From JBFFMO01 sp041390025 (GTDB taxonomy: Bacteria > Myxococcota_A > Bradymonadia > Bradymonadales > Bradymonadaceae), in contig JAWKQR010000017.1 in assembly GCA_041390025.1 (NCBI GenBank), positions 58,848 to 122,847 on the forward strand: 64,000 nucleotides of DNA, given 5' to 3'. This document shows, piece after piece, positions 44,235-53,591 of this stretch; the stretch's first letter is position 1; each line of letters starts with the position of its first letter. Position numbers and translations under genes: made by a program. A model generated the notes under the pieces. That model saw only the letters and a list, made by a program, of their open reading frames with translations, did not search any database and was not told where the DNA came from.

Positions 44235-44340
44235 TCAAGCCTCGCGCACTTTGTCGAGCTTGTAACCCATGCCATACACCGAGTGAATGACCGTGTTGCC
44301 TCCGAGCTGGTTTCGAGGGTTTTTGACGTGCAGATGCTGT
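44235..44340 (-). pseudogene. Remnant of an OmpR-type response regulator C-terminus
   Basis: The minus strand encodes a piece reading HVKNPRNQLGGNTVIHSVYGMGYKL before the stop at 44235-44237. This is the recognition-helix and wing region of an OmpR/PhoB winged helix. No receiver domain or start codon precedes it; the frame runs into the end of the M14 peptidase gene. It looks like a deletion remnant between that gene and the MFS gene. Confidence 0.5.
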
Positions 44341-44379
44341 TTTTGCGAAGGTTTCGTCAGCAATCGTGACGTCGCCCGT

Positions 44380-46062
44380 TCAGTCCCACGTGATTTCGGC
44401 GCTGACCTTGCCTATGCGGTCGCCCCACCACGTCACGCGGGCTGTTCCAGGGCCGTTGAGCCACCACGCGTGTTCGTCCACGTGGCTCTGGGTGCGCCCC
44501 CCGAAATGAGACGAGGAAAAGCCCACCGTCGAGGTCTGCGCCATCCCCGCGAGGTGGTCGATACGAAGGTGGGTCGAGCCCTCCACGAGCTGACTCCCGT
44601 CGAGCTCGAGCTCGAGATGCAGTTTGTTGACCAAGTCGCGTTGAGCGGCCACCGATGTAATGTGGGTTGGCAGGTAACCGTCGTTTTGCGTGCGCGCGAT
44701 GAGCTTGGTCAGATCGCCCACGCGCTCGGTACGAAGCGTCAGCTTTGGCATCGGCAGCGCAGCGAGGTGATCGAGCGTAAACTCAATGGTTGGCAGGACC
44801 TCGTCTTCGATCATTCGGGCGGGACAGTTTCGGAAGGAATACAACCACCGCCAACCGCCGACCTCAACATCCCCCAACTGCGGGTGCGTCGCAGGTTGCC
44901 AATCCACAAACGCCTCGCCGTTGAGCTCGCCGTCGTTCCATTTCAACAGCGCGATTTCGTCGTCTTCGCTGCGATCTCGCCAAAACCCCAAGAGGTCCTT
45001 TGAGTAGTCCAATCCCGCATGTTTGCTGGGCGACCACAGCTCCATCGTGAAGCAGTGCACCCCATATTGTTCGTAGGCCCAGTCGTCAAAAACGCCGGTG
45101 ATGGCCTTCTTTGGGTCGTAGGCAAAATCGTGGAACGTCGAGACGCATTTGAAGCCCGAATGCTGCTCGAACCGCTTCCCAAGCGCTTTGTAAACCGCGA
45201 GGTCAAAGGGTGGCATCTCCGTATCGGCCCGGTCGCTGTAGGGGCGCAGCAGGACTCCTGTGTACGTGTGGTACGTCAAAATCCCACCGATGTTGCGATT
45301 CGCGAGCAAAAAATCTACGACGGCTTTGGTCTCGGGCTCGCTCAGGGGGTAAGGACCCGCGCCCGGCTGCTCGGGCTCGTGTTGCCATTTCGACGGGTAG
45401 TTACGGTTGAAATCCAGTCCGTGTGCGTCGCGAGGGCGCACGGGTTTTTGGGGATTTCCCCACGCGTCGTCGTCGAACACGCCTTCGGCCCATAGGTGAT
45501 AGAACGGTCCCTCGGTGTCCCACGGCATCCTCGCGACCAACAATCGGTTGTCCTTTTTGCTGACTCGCCAGGCCCCGTCAGGCGCCTCCACGCGCATTTG
45601 CAGGATAAGGCCGTCCCCGTTGATGTCTTGCTCGTTCAAGCCCGGCAGTGGGTGCGGCTCGGGCCACTTACGACGGGCCGAGCGCACGTAATGCTCATTC
45701 TTGAGGACATACTCGGCGCCGTCGGCGCTGATGCGCGGGCAGACATACATCGCGCGGTTGGTCATCAGACGCACAACATCTTCGTCGTCCCAACGTTCCA
45801 TCAACAGGTCGATGGTGCGAAGGCACGCCTCACAGCCCAAGACTTCGCTGGCGTGTGTGTTCCCGTCGATCCAATACGCTGGTTTGTCCGATGCCTCGCC
45901 ACGTTCGAATCGCGTGATGGAAACCACCCAGATGTCGCGTCCCTCGGGTGTTTTTCCGATGCTCTGCAACCTCGCTCGGTTGGGGTAACGCTCGGTGACC
46001 TCCTGCAACCACGAGGTCATCTCGTCGTAGCTATGATAGTGATTGCGTCGAAGATTGGTCAT
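44380..46062 (-). CDS. M14 family zinc carboxypeptidase
   Basis: 560 residues without a recognisable signal peptide. The catalytic domain has zinc ligands H70 and E73 in NTHASE and H265 in TYHTYTG, substrate-site N219 and R220 in DFNRNYP, and catalytic E341 in FTMELW. A roughly 150-residue beta domain follows. It should remove C-terminal residues from peptides or act on peptidoglycan peptides; specificity is not deducible. Confidence 0.88.
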   Translation of the reverse strand: MTNLRRNHYHSYDEMTSWLQEVTERYPNRARLQSIGKTPEGRDIWVVSITRFERGEASDKPAYWIDGNTHASEVLGCEACLRTIDLLMERWDDEDVVRLMTNRAMYVCPRISADGAEYVLKNEHYVRSARRKWPEPHPLPGLNEQDINGDGLILQMRVEAPDGAWRVSKKDNRLLVARMPWDTEGPFYHLWAEGVFDDDAWGNPQKPVRPRDAHGLDFNRNYPSKWQHEPEQPGAGPYPLSEPETKAVVDFLLANRNIGGILTYHTYTGVLLRPYSDRADTEMPPFDLAVYKALGKRFEQHSGFKCVSTFHDFAYDPKKAITGVFDDWAYEQYGVHCFTMELWSPSKHAGLDYSKDLLGFWRDRSEDDEIALLKWNDGELNGEAFVDWQPATHPQLGDVEVGGWRWLYSFRNCPARMIEDEVLPTIEFTLDHLAALPMPKLTLRTERVGDLTKLIARTQNDGYLPTHITSVAAQRDLVNKLHLELELDGSQLVEGSTHLRIDHLAGMAQTSTVGFSSSHFGGRTQSHVDEHAWWLNGPGTARVTWWGDRIGKVSAEITWD

Positions 46063-46114
46063 CTGGACGTTCCAATGCGTGAAGGTTTGGCGAGCGAGTC
46101 ATCGTATGTCGCGC

Positions 46115-46504
46115 TCAGTGCGCAGCAGCGCCGGCGGCACCTGCGCCCAGTACCAGACCAAATAGGCCAAAGTAGAAGATCGCCAGCGCACAACCCCCAA
46201 GAATGGTCAGCGCGACGTTCGCGATCGACGCTCCCAGCCCAAGCTGCGTGATCAGCCGGCCAGCCTCGCTGCTCTTGCCGGTCTTGATGTTTCCAAGCTC
46301 AATCCAGCCGGTCGCGATGCCGACAAAACCGCCGACAAACGGGAAGATCGTCCAGGCCGAAATGCCAGCCAACAACGTGATGATGGCCAAGCTCGAGGCT
46401 TTCTCGGGCGATGCCATGGGCGGCGGTGATGGTGGCTGATAATTCAAAAACCCTTGGCGTGTGTTCCACGAAAAGAGCAACAGACGAACGATGAGTGACT
46501 GCAT
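46115..46504 (-). CDS. DUF4190-like small membrane protein
   Basis: 129 residues, with two hydrophobic segments (ASSLAIITLLAGISAWTIFPF and ASIANVALTILGGCALAI) and a Pro-rich run YQPPSPPP before them, the DUF4190 arrangement. GWIELGNIKTGKSSEAGR is the cytoplasmic loop. The start may instead be a TTG at 46447, which has AAGGG just upstream and begins directly with the Pro-rich run. It follows the S9 peptidase gene's stop region. Function unknown. Confidence 0.6.
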   Translation of the reverse strand: MQSLIVRLLLFSWNTRQGFLNYQPPSPPPMASPEKASSLAIITLLAGISAWTIFPFVGGFVGIATGWIELGNIKTGKSSEAGRLITQLGLGASIANVALTILGGCALAIFYFGLFGLVLGAGAAGAAAH

Positions 46505-46511
46505 GGAAGCC

Positions 46512-48395
46512 TCAGGCGAAAAGCACGTGTTGTTTCAGGAAGTCCAACAGCGTGGTGTAGAAGTGGTCAATGTTTTCGGGACGGCGCCAGCCGTGCCCTT
46601 CGTTGTCGTACTTGTGGTATTCGTGCGGCACGCCGCGACGCTTTAGGGCTGCCACGATGAGCTCGGCCTGGTCGATCGGCACCACGCGGTCTTCGGCGCC
46701 GTGGTACACGGCCAACGCGTCGCTGATGCGGTCGGCTTTGAAAATCGGTGACCGCTCACGGTAGATGTCAGCGGCTTCGGGCAGGGCCCCAAACAACATG
46801 TCGTTGTAGGCGGCTTCGAATTTGTGGGTGCCCATCGCCAACGTGAACAGATTCGCGATGCCGTACATGCACACGCCGGCCTTGAAGACTCCCGGATGGT
46901 CGGTCAGGCACTGCAGCACGGTGTAACCACCGGCGCTGCCGCCCATAATGACGATCTTGGACGGATCTGCGAGACCTGCTTCGCCCAGATACTTGGCCGC
47001 GCTGACGGCGTCTTCGACATCCGCGACACCCCAATTGCCGTACAACGCGTCTTGGTAATGTCGGCCGTACCCCGTGCTTCCGCGGTAGTTCACGTCCAGC
47101 ACGGCGAACCCACGCGTGGCAAAGAACTGATTGCGGGCATTGTAGGTGGCAGTGGCCTGCGTCGTCGGACCACCGTGGATCATGATGATGGCTGGCGGTT
47201 TCCCGTGGCCCTCGAAACGTGGATTCGCAGGTGGGTAGTAGTTCCCAAACACCTGCGTCGTGACGCTCTTGCCTTCGACCGTCCAGTGGATCCGCTCGAG
47301 GGACGACAGGTCCCCGGACGCCACGGTCTCGGCCGTGGCCCGCGCATTGACCTGTGGTGTGAGGCCTTCGACCAGCGTGACCACACGTGGCGGAATCCGG
47401 CTCGCGGACCCGATGAAGGCGATGTCGCCCGCGATGGACACGCTGGGCTGGCCCACCCATTCGTAGGTGGGGGCGCTGGGCAAATCTGTTTCGCGACCCT
47501 CGAGGCTTAGCGCGACCAATGTGCTCACACCACGGTCGTTTCGACACGCGATCAGCGACGACGAATCTGCAGCCCAAGCGAGGTATCGTAGTCCTTGCAC
47601 CCACGCGGGCCCGCCGTAGTCAGCGTCAGTCTGCGTCAGTTGAACCGCCGTGCCATCGGCCATCGACCGCAAGTACACATGCGACATTTTGGGTTCGTCG
47701 CTGATGTACGCGAGATGGCGCCCATCCGGCGAGAACACCGGTTGTTGGACGGCGACGCTTGGACCGCCGGCCAGGACCTCAACATCGCCCAGACGAAGAC
47801 CCGTCGGCGAGACCAAGACGTCCGCGATTTCCAGGCGAGTGCCGTCCCACGGCATGTTGGGCTGGTCCCATGCCACCCAGGCCAACCGACTGCCGTCGTG
47901 GCTGAAGGCGGGCTGCATGTAGAAGTCAGCGCCGACGACTATTTTTTGCGGCCACTGCTTCCCGTGGGCATCGACGACGCCCAGACCGTCATGTTTTCCA
48001 TCCGAAAACACGTACACGACCCAGCGCCCATCGGGTGAGATCGTCGGGGACGCGAGGTCGAGCCCCATCGCAGGCGTGATGGGTTTCGGGGCGCCGCCGG
48101 CCAAGCCTGCGCGCCACAAACGCCCATCGCCCACAAACACGGCAAAGTCGTGATGCACATCAAACTCGCCGCCGCCGTAACCCACACCACCACGCACATT
48201 GACGTTGCCCGATACTTCCCGGGCCGCCTGCCCAAACGGTTGCGCCAGCAAGACGCCCTGTGCCCCACGGCCCTCGGCCCAGACCAGCCAACGGCCCTCT
48301 CGCGACCACTTGACGTCGTTGAGGCGCTTTTGCCCCGCCAACATGTCGGTGGTCACGGGGCTATCCCAAAGACCAAACATCTTTCGCGTTTTCAT
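46512..48395 (-). CDS. S9 family serine peptidase (acylaminoacyl-peptidase-like)
   Basis: About 627 residues from the ATG at 48395. The N-terminal half is a TolB-like beta-propeller (repeated SPDGRWVVYVFSDG, SHDGSRLAWVAWD, SPDGRHLAYISDEP). The C-terminal alpha/beta-hydrolase has IMIHGGP (oxyanion), GGSAGGYT with the nucleophile Ser, HGAEDRVVP with Asp, and NEGHGW with His. It cleaves short peptides or acylated amino acids. The frame reaches 48452 but that part overlaps the next gene. Confidence 0.88.
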   Translation of the reverse strand: MKTRKMFGLWDSPVTTDMLAGQKRLNDVKWSREGRWLVWAEGRGAQGVLLAQPFGQAAREVSGNVNVRGGVGYGGGEFDVHHDFAVFVGDGRLWRAGLAGGAPKPITPAMGLDLASPTISPDGRWVVYVFSDGKHDGLGVVDAHGKQWPQKIVVGADFYMQPAFSHDGSRLAWVAWDQPNMPWDGTRLEIADVLVSPTGLRLGDVEVLAGGPSVAVQQPVFSPDGRHLAYISDEPKMSHVYLRSMADGTAVQLTQTDADYGGPAWVQGLRYLAWAADSSSLIACRNDRGVSTLVALSLEGRETDLPSAPTYEWVGQPSVSIAGDIAFIGSASRIPPRVVTLVEGLTPQVNARATAETVASGDLSSLERIHWTVEGKSVTTQVFGNYYPPANPRFEGHGKPPAIIMIHGGPTTQATATYNARNQFFATRGFAVLDVNYRGSTGYGRHYQDALYGNWGVADVEDAVSAAKYLGEAGLADPSKIVIMGGSAGGYTVLQCLTDHPGVFKAGVCMYGIANLFTLAMGTHKFEAAYNDMLFGALPEAADIYRERSPIFKADRISDALAVYHGAEDRVVPIDQAELIVAALKRRGVPHEYHKYDNEGHGWRRPENIDHFYTTLLDFLKQHVLFA

Positions 48396-48408
48396 AAGGT
48401 TCCGCAGC

Positions 48409-49386
48409 TCAGAGGAAGATGGTGGGTGCACACGTCGAAACACCTGCGCCAACGATGTAGCGGCCCGTATCCGAGATCACTTCTACCACCGAGTCGTCGG
48501 CAGGGTTGACCTCAAACACGCGGGTGCTCGCGTCCTCAAACCCTTTGTAGAACACCCAGAATTGGCCGCCCCAGTGGGCAAACGCCCATGCGTTGGCGTC
48601 CCCGTCGATGTCGATGTCGATCTGCCGAAGTTCGGCACCGTTGGATGGGTTCACTTGCGCGACGCGTGGCGGGAACGAATTGGGGAAAAACGCCCACAGT
48701 TCCGCGTTTGCGGTCCCTGACATCTCGGGCCAACCGCCGATGGTGCCGGTTTCGGTGACCTGAAGACTCGGGAACGAGATGTAGCCAAATTGTGGGTCAC
48801 CCGAGCCGATGTCGAATTCGGACCCACCCGCGATGTAAAGCGTTTCCTCTTGGAACCCCGCGCGATTAAGCACAAACCCCATGCCGAACACGTCAAATCC
48901 AAGCTGTCCGGGCTGGAACGTGGTGGCCTCGCAGCTGGCATCGGCCGTGCTGACCTTGAACAGCTCCCCCGAGCTGTAGAGCACCCAGGCCGTCGCTTTG
49001 CGGTCGACGCTCATCGAGAACGGCGTGTCGCCGGGCGTCACCGGACAATTCAGTTGCCCGATTTCTGTGAAGGTGAGCTCCTTGGCGTTGAAGCGAATGA
49101 GTTTGCCTTGGTTCTCGGGGTTTTCGACGTCGGCTTCCACCGCGTAGATAGGCCGCGCAGACTCGGGGCATTGGTCGTTGACGTTGTTGGACGGCAGATT
49201 GTTCGGATTGGAGTTCGTGTTCGAATTCGTCTGGTTTGTGTTGGAATTCGTCGCATTGTTCGACGTCGAATTGTTGTTCGTCACATTGTTCGAATTGATC
49301 ACCAGCGGGTTGTCGGACTTTCCAGAATCATCGGAACACGCACCGGCGACGACGGCCAAACACAAAACAATGTGGGGGATCTTCAT
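48409..49386 (-). CDS. Hypothetical lipoprotein with long Asn-rich linker, 325 aa
   Basis: From the ATG at 49386: signal with lipobox VAGAC, then about 45 residues almost entirely N, T and S (INSNNVTNNNSTSNN and onward). The rest resembles a WD40/YVTN-type propeller (PIYAVEADVENPENQGKLIRF, IYAGGSEFDIGSG-like, WAFFPNSFPPRVAQVNPSNG) with scattered Cys. Function unknown; probably surface-exposed. Confidence 0.65.
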   Translation of the reverse strand: MKIPHIVLCLAVVAGACSDDSGKSDNPLVINSNNVTNNNSTSNNATNSNTNQTNSNTNSNPNNLPSNNVNDQCPESARPIYAVEADVENPENQGKLIRFNAKELTFTEIGQLNCPVTPGDTPFSMSVDRKATAWVLYSSGELFKVSTADASCEATTFQPGQLGFDVFGMGFVLNRAGFQEETLYIAGGSEFDIGSGDPQFGYISFPSLQVTETGTIGGWPEMSGTANAELWAFFPNSFPPRVAQVNPSNGAELRQIDIDIDGDANAWAFAHWGGQFWVFYKGFEDASTRVFEVNPADDSVVEVISDTGRYIVGAGVSTCAPTIFL

Positions 49387-49460
49387 GCAACTCTCGTCCG
49401 TTGGGGTCGATTTTGAGGCGCTATCATGGCGGTTTACGAGGCTGATTTCAATGTCGACGG

Positions 49461-50813
49461 TCAATCCACACAGACGACCGTGGGCACCGCGATCTGTTTG
49501 AACCCAGCAGTGATCGCACACGGGCCCGAAACCAGCTCACCAGGCGTGCGCGGCATGGCACGACCCGTCTCGAGATTGACCCCGAAGTCCACATCAGCCT
49601 GGAACGCCGCGTGTGCCTTTTGCGCCGTTCCCGGGTACGTCCACTGCCGCCCGTCGACCGAGAAATACACCACCTGGTTTTCCGTCTGTCCGACGGCCCA
49701 CTCCCCGAACGTCCCCACAAGATTTCGAACCGGCGGCCCCTTTGTCACAGCACCGGTCTCCCAATTGAGTACAGAGACCGACGTCACGCCGTCGTGCACC
49801 GATTCCACGAAGCTTGACGGTGCGCGCGTCCACGACGCGAGCGTTTGGGGGCCGGAAACACGAACACCGTCGAGCGGCACGCGCACGCGGGTCGTTGGAT
49901 TCCAAAGCTCGGTGGTTGCGCCACATGCCAAGACCAATGCGGGCGCGCCAAGCGCGTATGCGGCAACTTTGCAGCCCGACGGCAGGGAGCCGTCCTTGAG
50001 CGTTTGGGAGCGGGTGTCAAAAAGCACGGTGGGACTCAGCGGCAACCATGCTGCGGTCAGTGCAAACGCCTCGTCAGGCCCTACAAGGTAGGCCGTCGAC
50101 TCGCCCTCAAACCCATAGTTTCCAATGCTGCGCGCAAAACGGGGGCACCACGAACACGCACAGCTGGTCTTGGCGCGAGGGAACGCCTGACCATCGCCCA
50201 CAATCTTCATCGCAACCCAACCGTAGGGAACCGGCTCGGCGCGCCACAGTTTCCCAGGGGGCTTAAATTGTTGCTCGGCACCGGTCCTCAGGTCGCGAAC
50301 ACGATACTGCTGGTCTTGGGTCATCCAGCCCAGCCAACGGCCGCTAATATCGAATGCCGCGGCCCGTGGTTTCATGCACGGGTTGCCGTCGCTCGATAAA
50401 TCGATGTTGTTCAGGTCGGTCGTGCCTCGCGTCTGCGCATCAAAGAGCACGCCTTTTCCACCAACCACCGCGACAAAAAAACGGGCGCTTGCGTCCGTGG
50501 CGAGCAGTTCTTCCGCCTGCAATATGGCGCGTCCGTGCCGGTCGACCACATGAAGGGTGGGTACGTCGCCTTCCACCTCTCCGTGCTCGCCGGTTTTCCC
50601 TTCGATTTGGCCGTCGCCGTTGGTGTCGCGATCAAAGGTTCGCAACACAAAGACGTTTCCGCTGGCGTCTGCCCATTCGATGAAGCCCGCTGCGGCCGAA
50701 AGTTGATGGGTGCTGACCGACGCGGCCGGCGCTTTTGGACGCTCGCAGCCGGACAGAAACGCCAAAAACAACCCCAAACGAAAAACGCTGCACCGCGATC
50801 GGCAAGTGAACAT
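49461..50813 (-). CDS. Hypothetical lipoprotein with EF-hand-like loop, 450 aa
   Basis: From the ATG at 50813: lipobox LAFLSGCERP. An EF-hand-like calcium loop DRDTNGDGQIEGKTGE lies near residue 80. The remainder looks like a beta-propeller (AAFDISGRWLGWMTQDQQYRV, LVGPDEAFALTAAWLPLSP) with a CxxC pair (SCACSWCPRF). No family named. Divergent from the next lipoprotein gene. Confidence 0.62.
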   Translation of the reverse strand: MFTCRSRCSVFRLGLFLAFLSGCERPKAPAASVSTHQLSAAAGFIEWADASGNVFVLRTFDRDTNGDGQIEGKTGEHGEVEGDVPTLHVVDRHGRAILQAEELLATDASARFFVAVVGGKGVLFDAQTRGTTDLNNIDLSSDGNPCMKPRAAAFDISGRWLGWMTQDQQYRVRDLRTGAEQQFKPPGKLWRAEPVPYGWVAMKIVGDGQAFPRAKTSCACSWCPRFARSIGNYGFEGESTAYLVGPDEAFALTAAWLPLSPTVLFDTRSQTLKDGSLPSGCKVAAYALGAPALVLACGATTELWNPTTRVRVPLDGVRVSGPQTLASWTRAPSSFVESVHDGVTSVSVLNWETGAVTKGPPVRNLVGTFGEWAVGQTENQVVYFSVDGRQWTYPGTAQKAHAAFQADVDFGVNLETGRAMPRTPGELVSGPCAITAGFKQIAVPTVVCVD

Positions 50814-50935
50814 GCATGTATCGCGAGTATCTTGACCCAAACTGAAATCGTTTGATAGGGTCCGCCGCATCCAATCGGTGACGATAACTGTTGATTAATA
50901 ATGCCCGACCAATCGGGCGAATTCGGAGGCATTTC

Positions 50936-52087
50936 ATGAAGCTCAACCTGAAGTACGGTGTGGCAATTGCTCTATTGGCTGGTGCGGTAGCATGTGGCGA
51001 CGACGAATCTTCGTCGAACAACAGCACAAACAACGCAAACAACACCAACAATACGAACAACACCAACAACACCAACAATACGAACAACACCAACAATACA
51101 AACAACACCAACAACACCAACAACACGAACAACACGAACAACACCAACAACATGACGGTGATCCCTGAGCCACCCAAGTGTGGTGATGCGAATGAGCCCG
51201 CACGTTGTCAGGAAAGCCCAACCGGCTTTGAGTGGGGCATCTCGTCGCTCGTCAGCAGCTTCCAGGTTGCTTCGGACGAAGAGGATTGCTGCTTCGATTT
51301 CACCGGCGACGGTGTCAACGATAACGCCCTCGGCGGTGTTTTGGCGCTCGTTGGATTGGACTCGGTCAACGCATCGATTCAGAACAGCATCGACACGGGT
51401 TCGTTGGCTCTCGTGCTTGAGCACGACGGCCTGACCGACCTCGCAGGCGGCGACTTCACGATCAACTTCTGGCTCGGCGTTTGGGACGGCATCACCGCCA
51501 TCGACGCAGCAGGCAGCAACACCGTCATGATCGACCCAGTCTCGATCGACGCTGGAACGCAGCCACAGGCATACGTACCTGGCGCAAAGCTCGCCAACAA
51601 CGCTGTCACCGCAGGCCCAGGCAAGATCGTCATCAACATCGAGCTCTTCGGAAGCTCGTTGGCACTCGCCATCTCGGGCGCACAAGTGGCCGCAAACGTT
51701 GACGCTGCCAACACGGGCTTGGACAAGGGCGTTGCTCTGACCAGCGGCAAGATCGGCGGCTTCGTCAAGGTTGAAGACATCATTGGTGCCGTGAACACCT
51801 TCGCTGAAACCTGCACCTGCGCAGGGTTGACCGAAGACCTCGTGACCTACGACGCAGCGACCGTTTCGGCGACCTGCAACGGCGACCTCACCGCTGCAAG
51901 CGAAGCTTGCACCACGGCTGGCGAAGATTCATGCGTGTCGATCCTCGACAACTGCGGCCTGTTGACCTCGGGTCTTCCATTGTTCGTCGACGTCGATTCG
52001 GACAACGACGGCACGGCTGACGCGCTTTCGCTCGGTGCAACCTTCACCGCTGCTGGTGCAGAAATCACTGGTGTTGCAGCGAACTAA
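50936..52087 (+). CDS. Lipoprotein with long (NNT)n linker, 383 aa
   Basis: From the ATG at 50936 with GGAGG 8 bases upstream. Lipobox GAVACGDDE is followed by SSSNNSTNNANN and a run of about 12 NNT triplets. The mature domain is compact, Gly/Ala-rich and beta-rich, with Cys pairs (DCCFDF, CTCAGL, SCVSILDNCG) and repeated Asp motifs (DVDSDNDGTADAL) that can bind calcium. Codon use is strongly biased toward C-ending codons and a strong terminator follows, so it is probably abundant. Function unknown. Confidence 0.75.
   Translation: MKLNLKYGVAIALLAGAVACGDDESSSNNSTNNANNTNNTNNTNNTNNTNNTNNTNNTNNTNNTNNTNNTNNMTVIPEPPKCGDANEPARCQESPTGFEWGISSLVSSFQVASDEEDCCFDFTGDGVNDNALGGVLALVGLDSVNASIQNSIDTGSLALVLEHDGLTDLAGGDFTINFWLGVWDGITAIDAAGSNTVMIDPVSIDAGTQPQAYVPGAKLANNAVTAGPGKIVINIELFGSSLALAISGAQVAANVDAANTGLDKGVALTSGKIGGFVKVEDIIGAVNTFAETCTCAGLTEDLVTYDAATVSATCNGDLTAASEACTTAGEDSCVSILDNCGLLTSGLPLFVDVDSDNDGTADALSLGATFTAAGAEITGVAAN
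51017..51151 (+). repeat. Tandem 9-base (NNT) repeat tract
   Basis: About 12 copies of aay-aay-acn coding NNT. The silent third-base changes (ACC, ACG, ACA; AAC, AAT) differ along the tract, so expansion was followed by drift. It could slip in length and so vary linker length. Confidence 0.75.
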
Positions 52088-52109
52088 TCGCACACCCGGC
52101 AAAACGAAA

Positions 52110-52138
52110 AGCCTCGCGTCTCGCGAGGCTTTTTTTTT
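52110..52138 (+). terminator. Terminator after the NNT-linker lipoprotein
   Basis: GCCTCGCG/CGCGAGGC stem (52111-52118 and 52122-52129) with a three-base loop, followed by nine T (52130-52138). Confidence 0.92.
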
Positions 52139-52206
52139 GCCTGACACTTCCTGACAGATCGTAGGAATCCTCGACGAAGAATCCCAGATTCGTTACACTT
52201 CCCTAC

Positions 52207-53517
52207 ATGAGTCGAACAATCATCATCGCTGCTATTCTTCTGACCGCCTGCGGAGATTCCACCGTCATCGTTCCGGGGAACAATGATTCCTCGACCGACG
52301 TCGACGCACGGACGGACAACACCAACGGGGCGACAAACGGCTCCACGAACGGAACCCTTGGCGACCCGCCAACCGGCCCGACCGTGCCCGAGCCCGACCT
52401 GCCGGATCCAACCATGCCCGAACCTGAACCCGACCCCGAGCCGGTCGTTCAGCCGGCCTACAAGGTTCAGCAGGCCGTGGATTCGCAGTGCTCTACGGGC
52501 GCCGTCAAGGGGCTGTCGTTGCAGCTGCTCGACCAGATGAACTGCCTGTCACCGGGCATCATGAAGTCTTTTGCCGGCAACGACGCGATCAAATACTCGG
52601 CGACCGTTTTCCCGTTCCAACAAGGCCCCGCGACCGAGACCTTGGTCAGTGTCGTTTCGGGCGGTGGCACGCTGACGGTCAACTCGGCGCTGCGTACGCT
52701 GCCCCAGCAGTATCTGCTTTACCAGTGGTATGTCCGCGGCTTGTGCAACGCGAACCTCGCCGCCAAGCCCGGCGCGTCCAACCACAACGGCGGGCTGGCG
52801 ATCGACATCAACGACTCCGGAACGTGGCGCACGCGTCTGCGCAATCGCTCGTACATCGACAACGTCAGCGGCGAAGCGTGGCACTTCTACTATTCTGGCG
52901 CCGGCGGCCGAGATGTTCGAAGCCTGTCGGTGCTGGCCTTCCAAAAACTTTGGAACCGCAACTATCCCAACGAACCCATCGACGAAGACGGCATCTACGG
53001 ACCGCAGACCGAGGGCGCCCTCAAGCGCGCACCGGCCGAGGGCTTTGCGATTCCGCCCATGTGTATGGCGACCATGCAGTTCGTGGGCTACACGGGTGAC
53101 GTCCCGATCGAAGCGTTGGTCGAGGAGGACGGCAAGGGTGACGCCGTCTTCCGTGTTCTGACAACTTCGGGCATCGAGGTGATCGAGTACCAGGCCGACG
53201 GCGTCGTGCTACAATCGGTCAACCGAACCGACGACCCATTCTTCCAAGCGCAGATTTCGATCGAGGACTACCCCGATGTCACGATCGTCGGGTACGACAG
53301 CCAAGGCGCGGTTCGCGGCGTCTCTGAAGCGGTGGTGCGACAAGACTTCATCGCGCGGCCCACGGGCGACGGACACTACTCGGTCAGCCCGCGCGCACAC
53401 GATGCGTACCTTGACCCACTGTCGATCCCAGCAAATGGGTTTGTGGTTCCAGGCTGGCAAGAGATGCTCGTGAGCACCGACAACATTGCCGATTTCGACG
53501 TGTCGGTCCTGCGCTAA
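52207..53517 (+). CDS. VanY-like D,D-carboxypeptidase lipoprotein
   Basis: 436 residues. Lipobox TAC (C15), then an acidic Pro-rich linker with P-E-P-D repeats. Peptidase M15 motif SNHNGGLAID gives zinc ligands H193 and D200, with E223 and H226 in EAWH completing the site. A peptidoglycan-binding-type segment follows (LSVLAFQKLWNRNYPNEPIDED, GPQTEGALKRAP). It probably trims or remodels peptidoglycan stems at the envelope or attacks prey walls. A terminator follows and is shared with the HEAT-repeat gene. Confidence 0.82.
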   Translation: MSRTIIIAAILLTACGDSTVIVPGNNDSSTDVDARTDNTNGATNGSTNGTLGDPPTGPTVPEPDLPDPTMPEPEPDPEPVVQPAYKVQQAVDSQCSTGAVKGLSLQLLDQMNCLSPGIMKSFAGNDAIKYSATVFPFQQGPATETLVSVVSGGGTLTVNSALRTLPQQYLLYQWYVRGLCNANLAAKPGASNHNGGLAIDINDSGTWRTRLRNRSYIDNVSGEAWHFYYSGAGGRDVRSLSVLAFQKLWNRNYPNEPIDEDGIYGPQTEGALKRAPAEGFAIPPMCMATMQFVGYTGDVPIEALVEEDGKGDAVFRVLTTSGIEVIEYQADGVVLQSVNRTDDPFFQAQISIEDYPDVTIVGYDSQGAVRGVSEAVVRQDFIARPTGDGHYSVSPRAHDAYLDPLSIPANGFVVPGWQEMLVSTDNIADFDVSVLR

Positions 53518-53540
53518 CACAGCGAATCCCCCAAACGAAA

Positions 53541-53575
53541 AAAGCGGCAGCCTTCACAGGCTGCCGCTCTTTTTT
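53541..53575. terminator. Bidirectional terminator
   Basis: AGCGGCAGCCT/AGGCTGCCGCT (53543-53553 and 53558-53568), an 11-bp stem with loop TCAC, followed by a T tract on the right and preceded by A on the left. It serves both convergent genes. Confidence 0.9.
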
Positions 53576-53591
53576 GTGTGCTGTGGATGGG

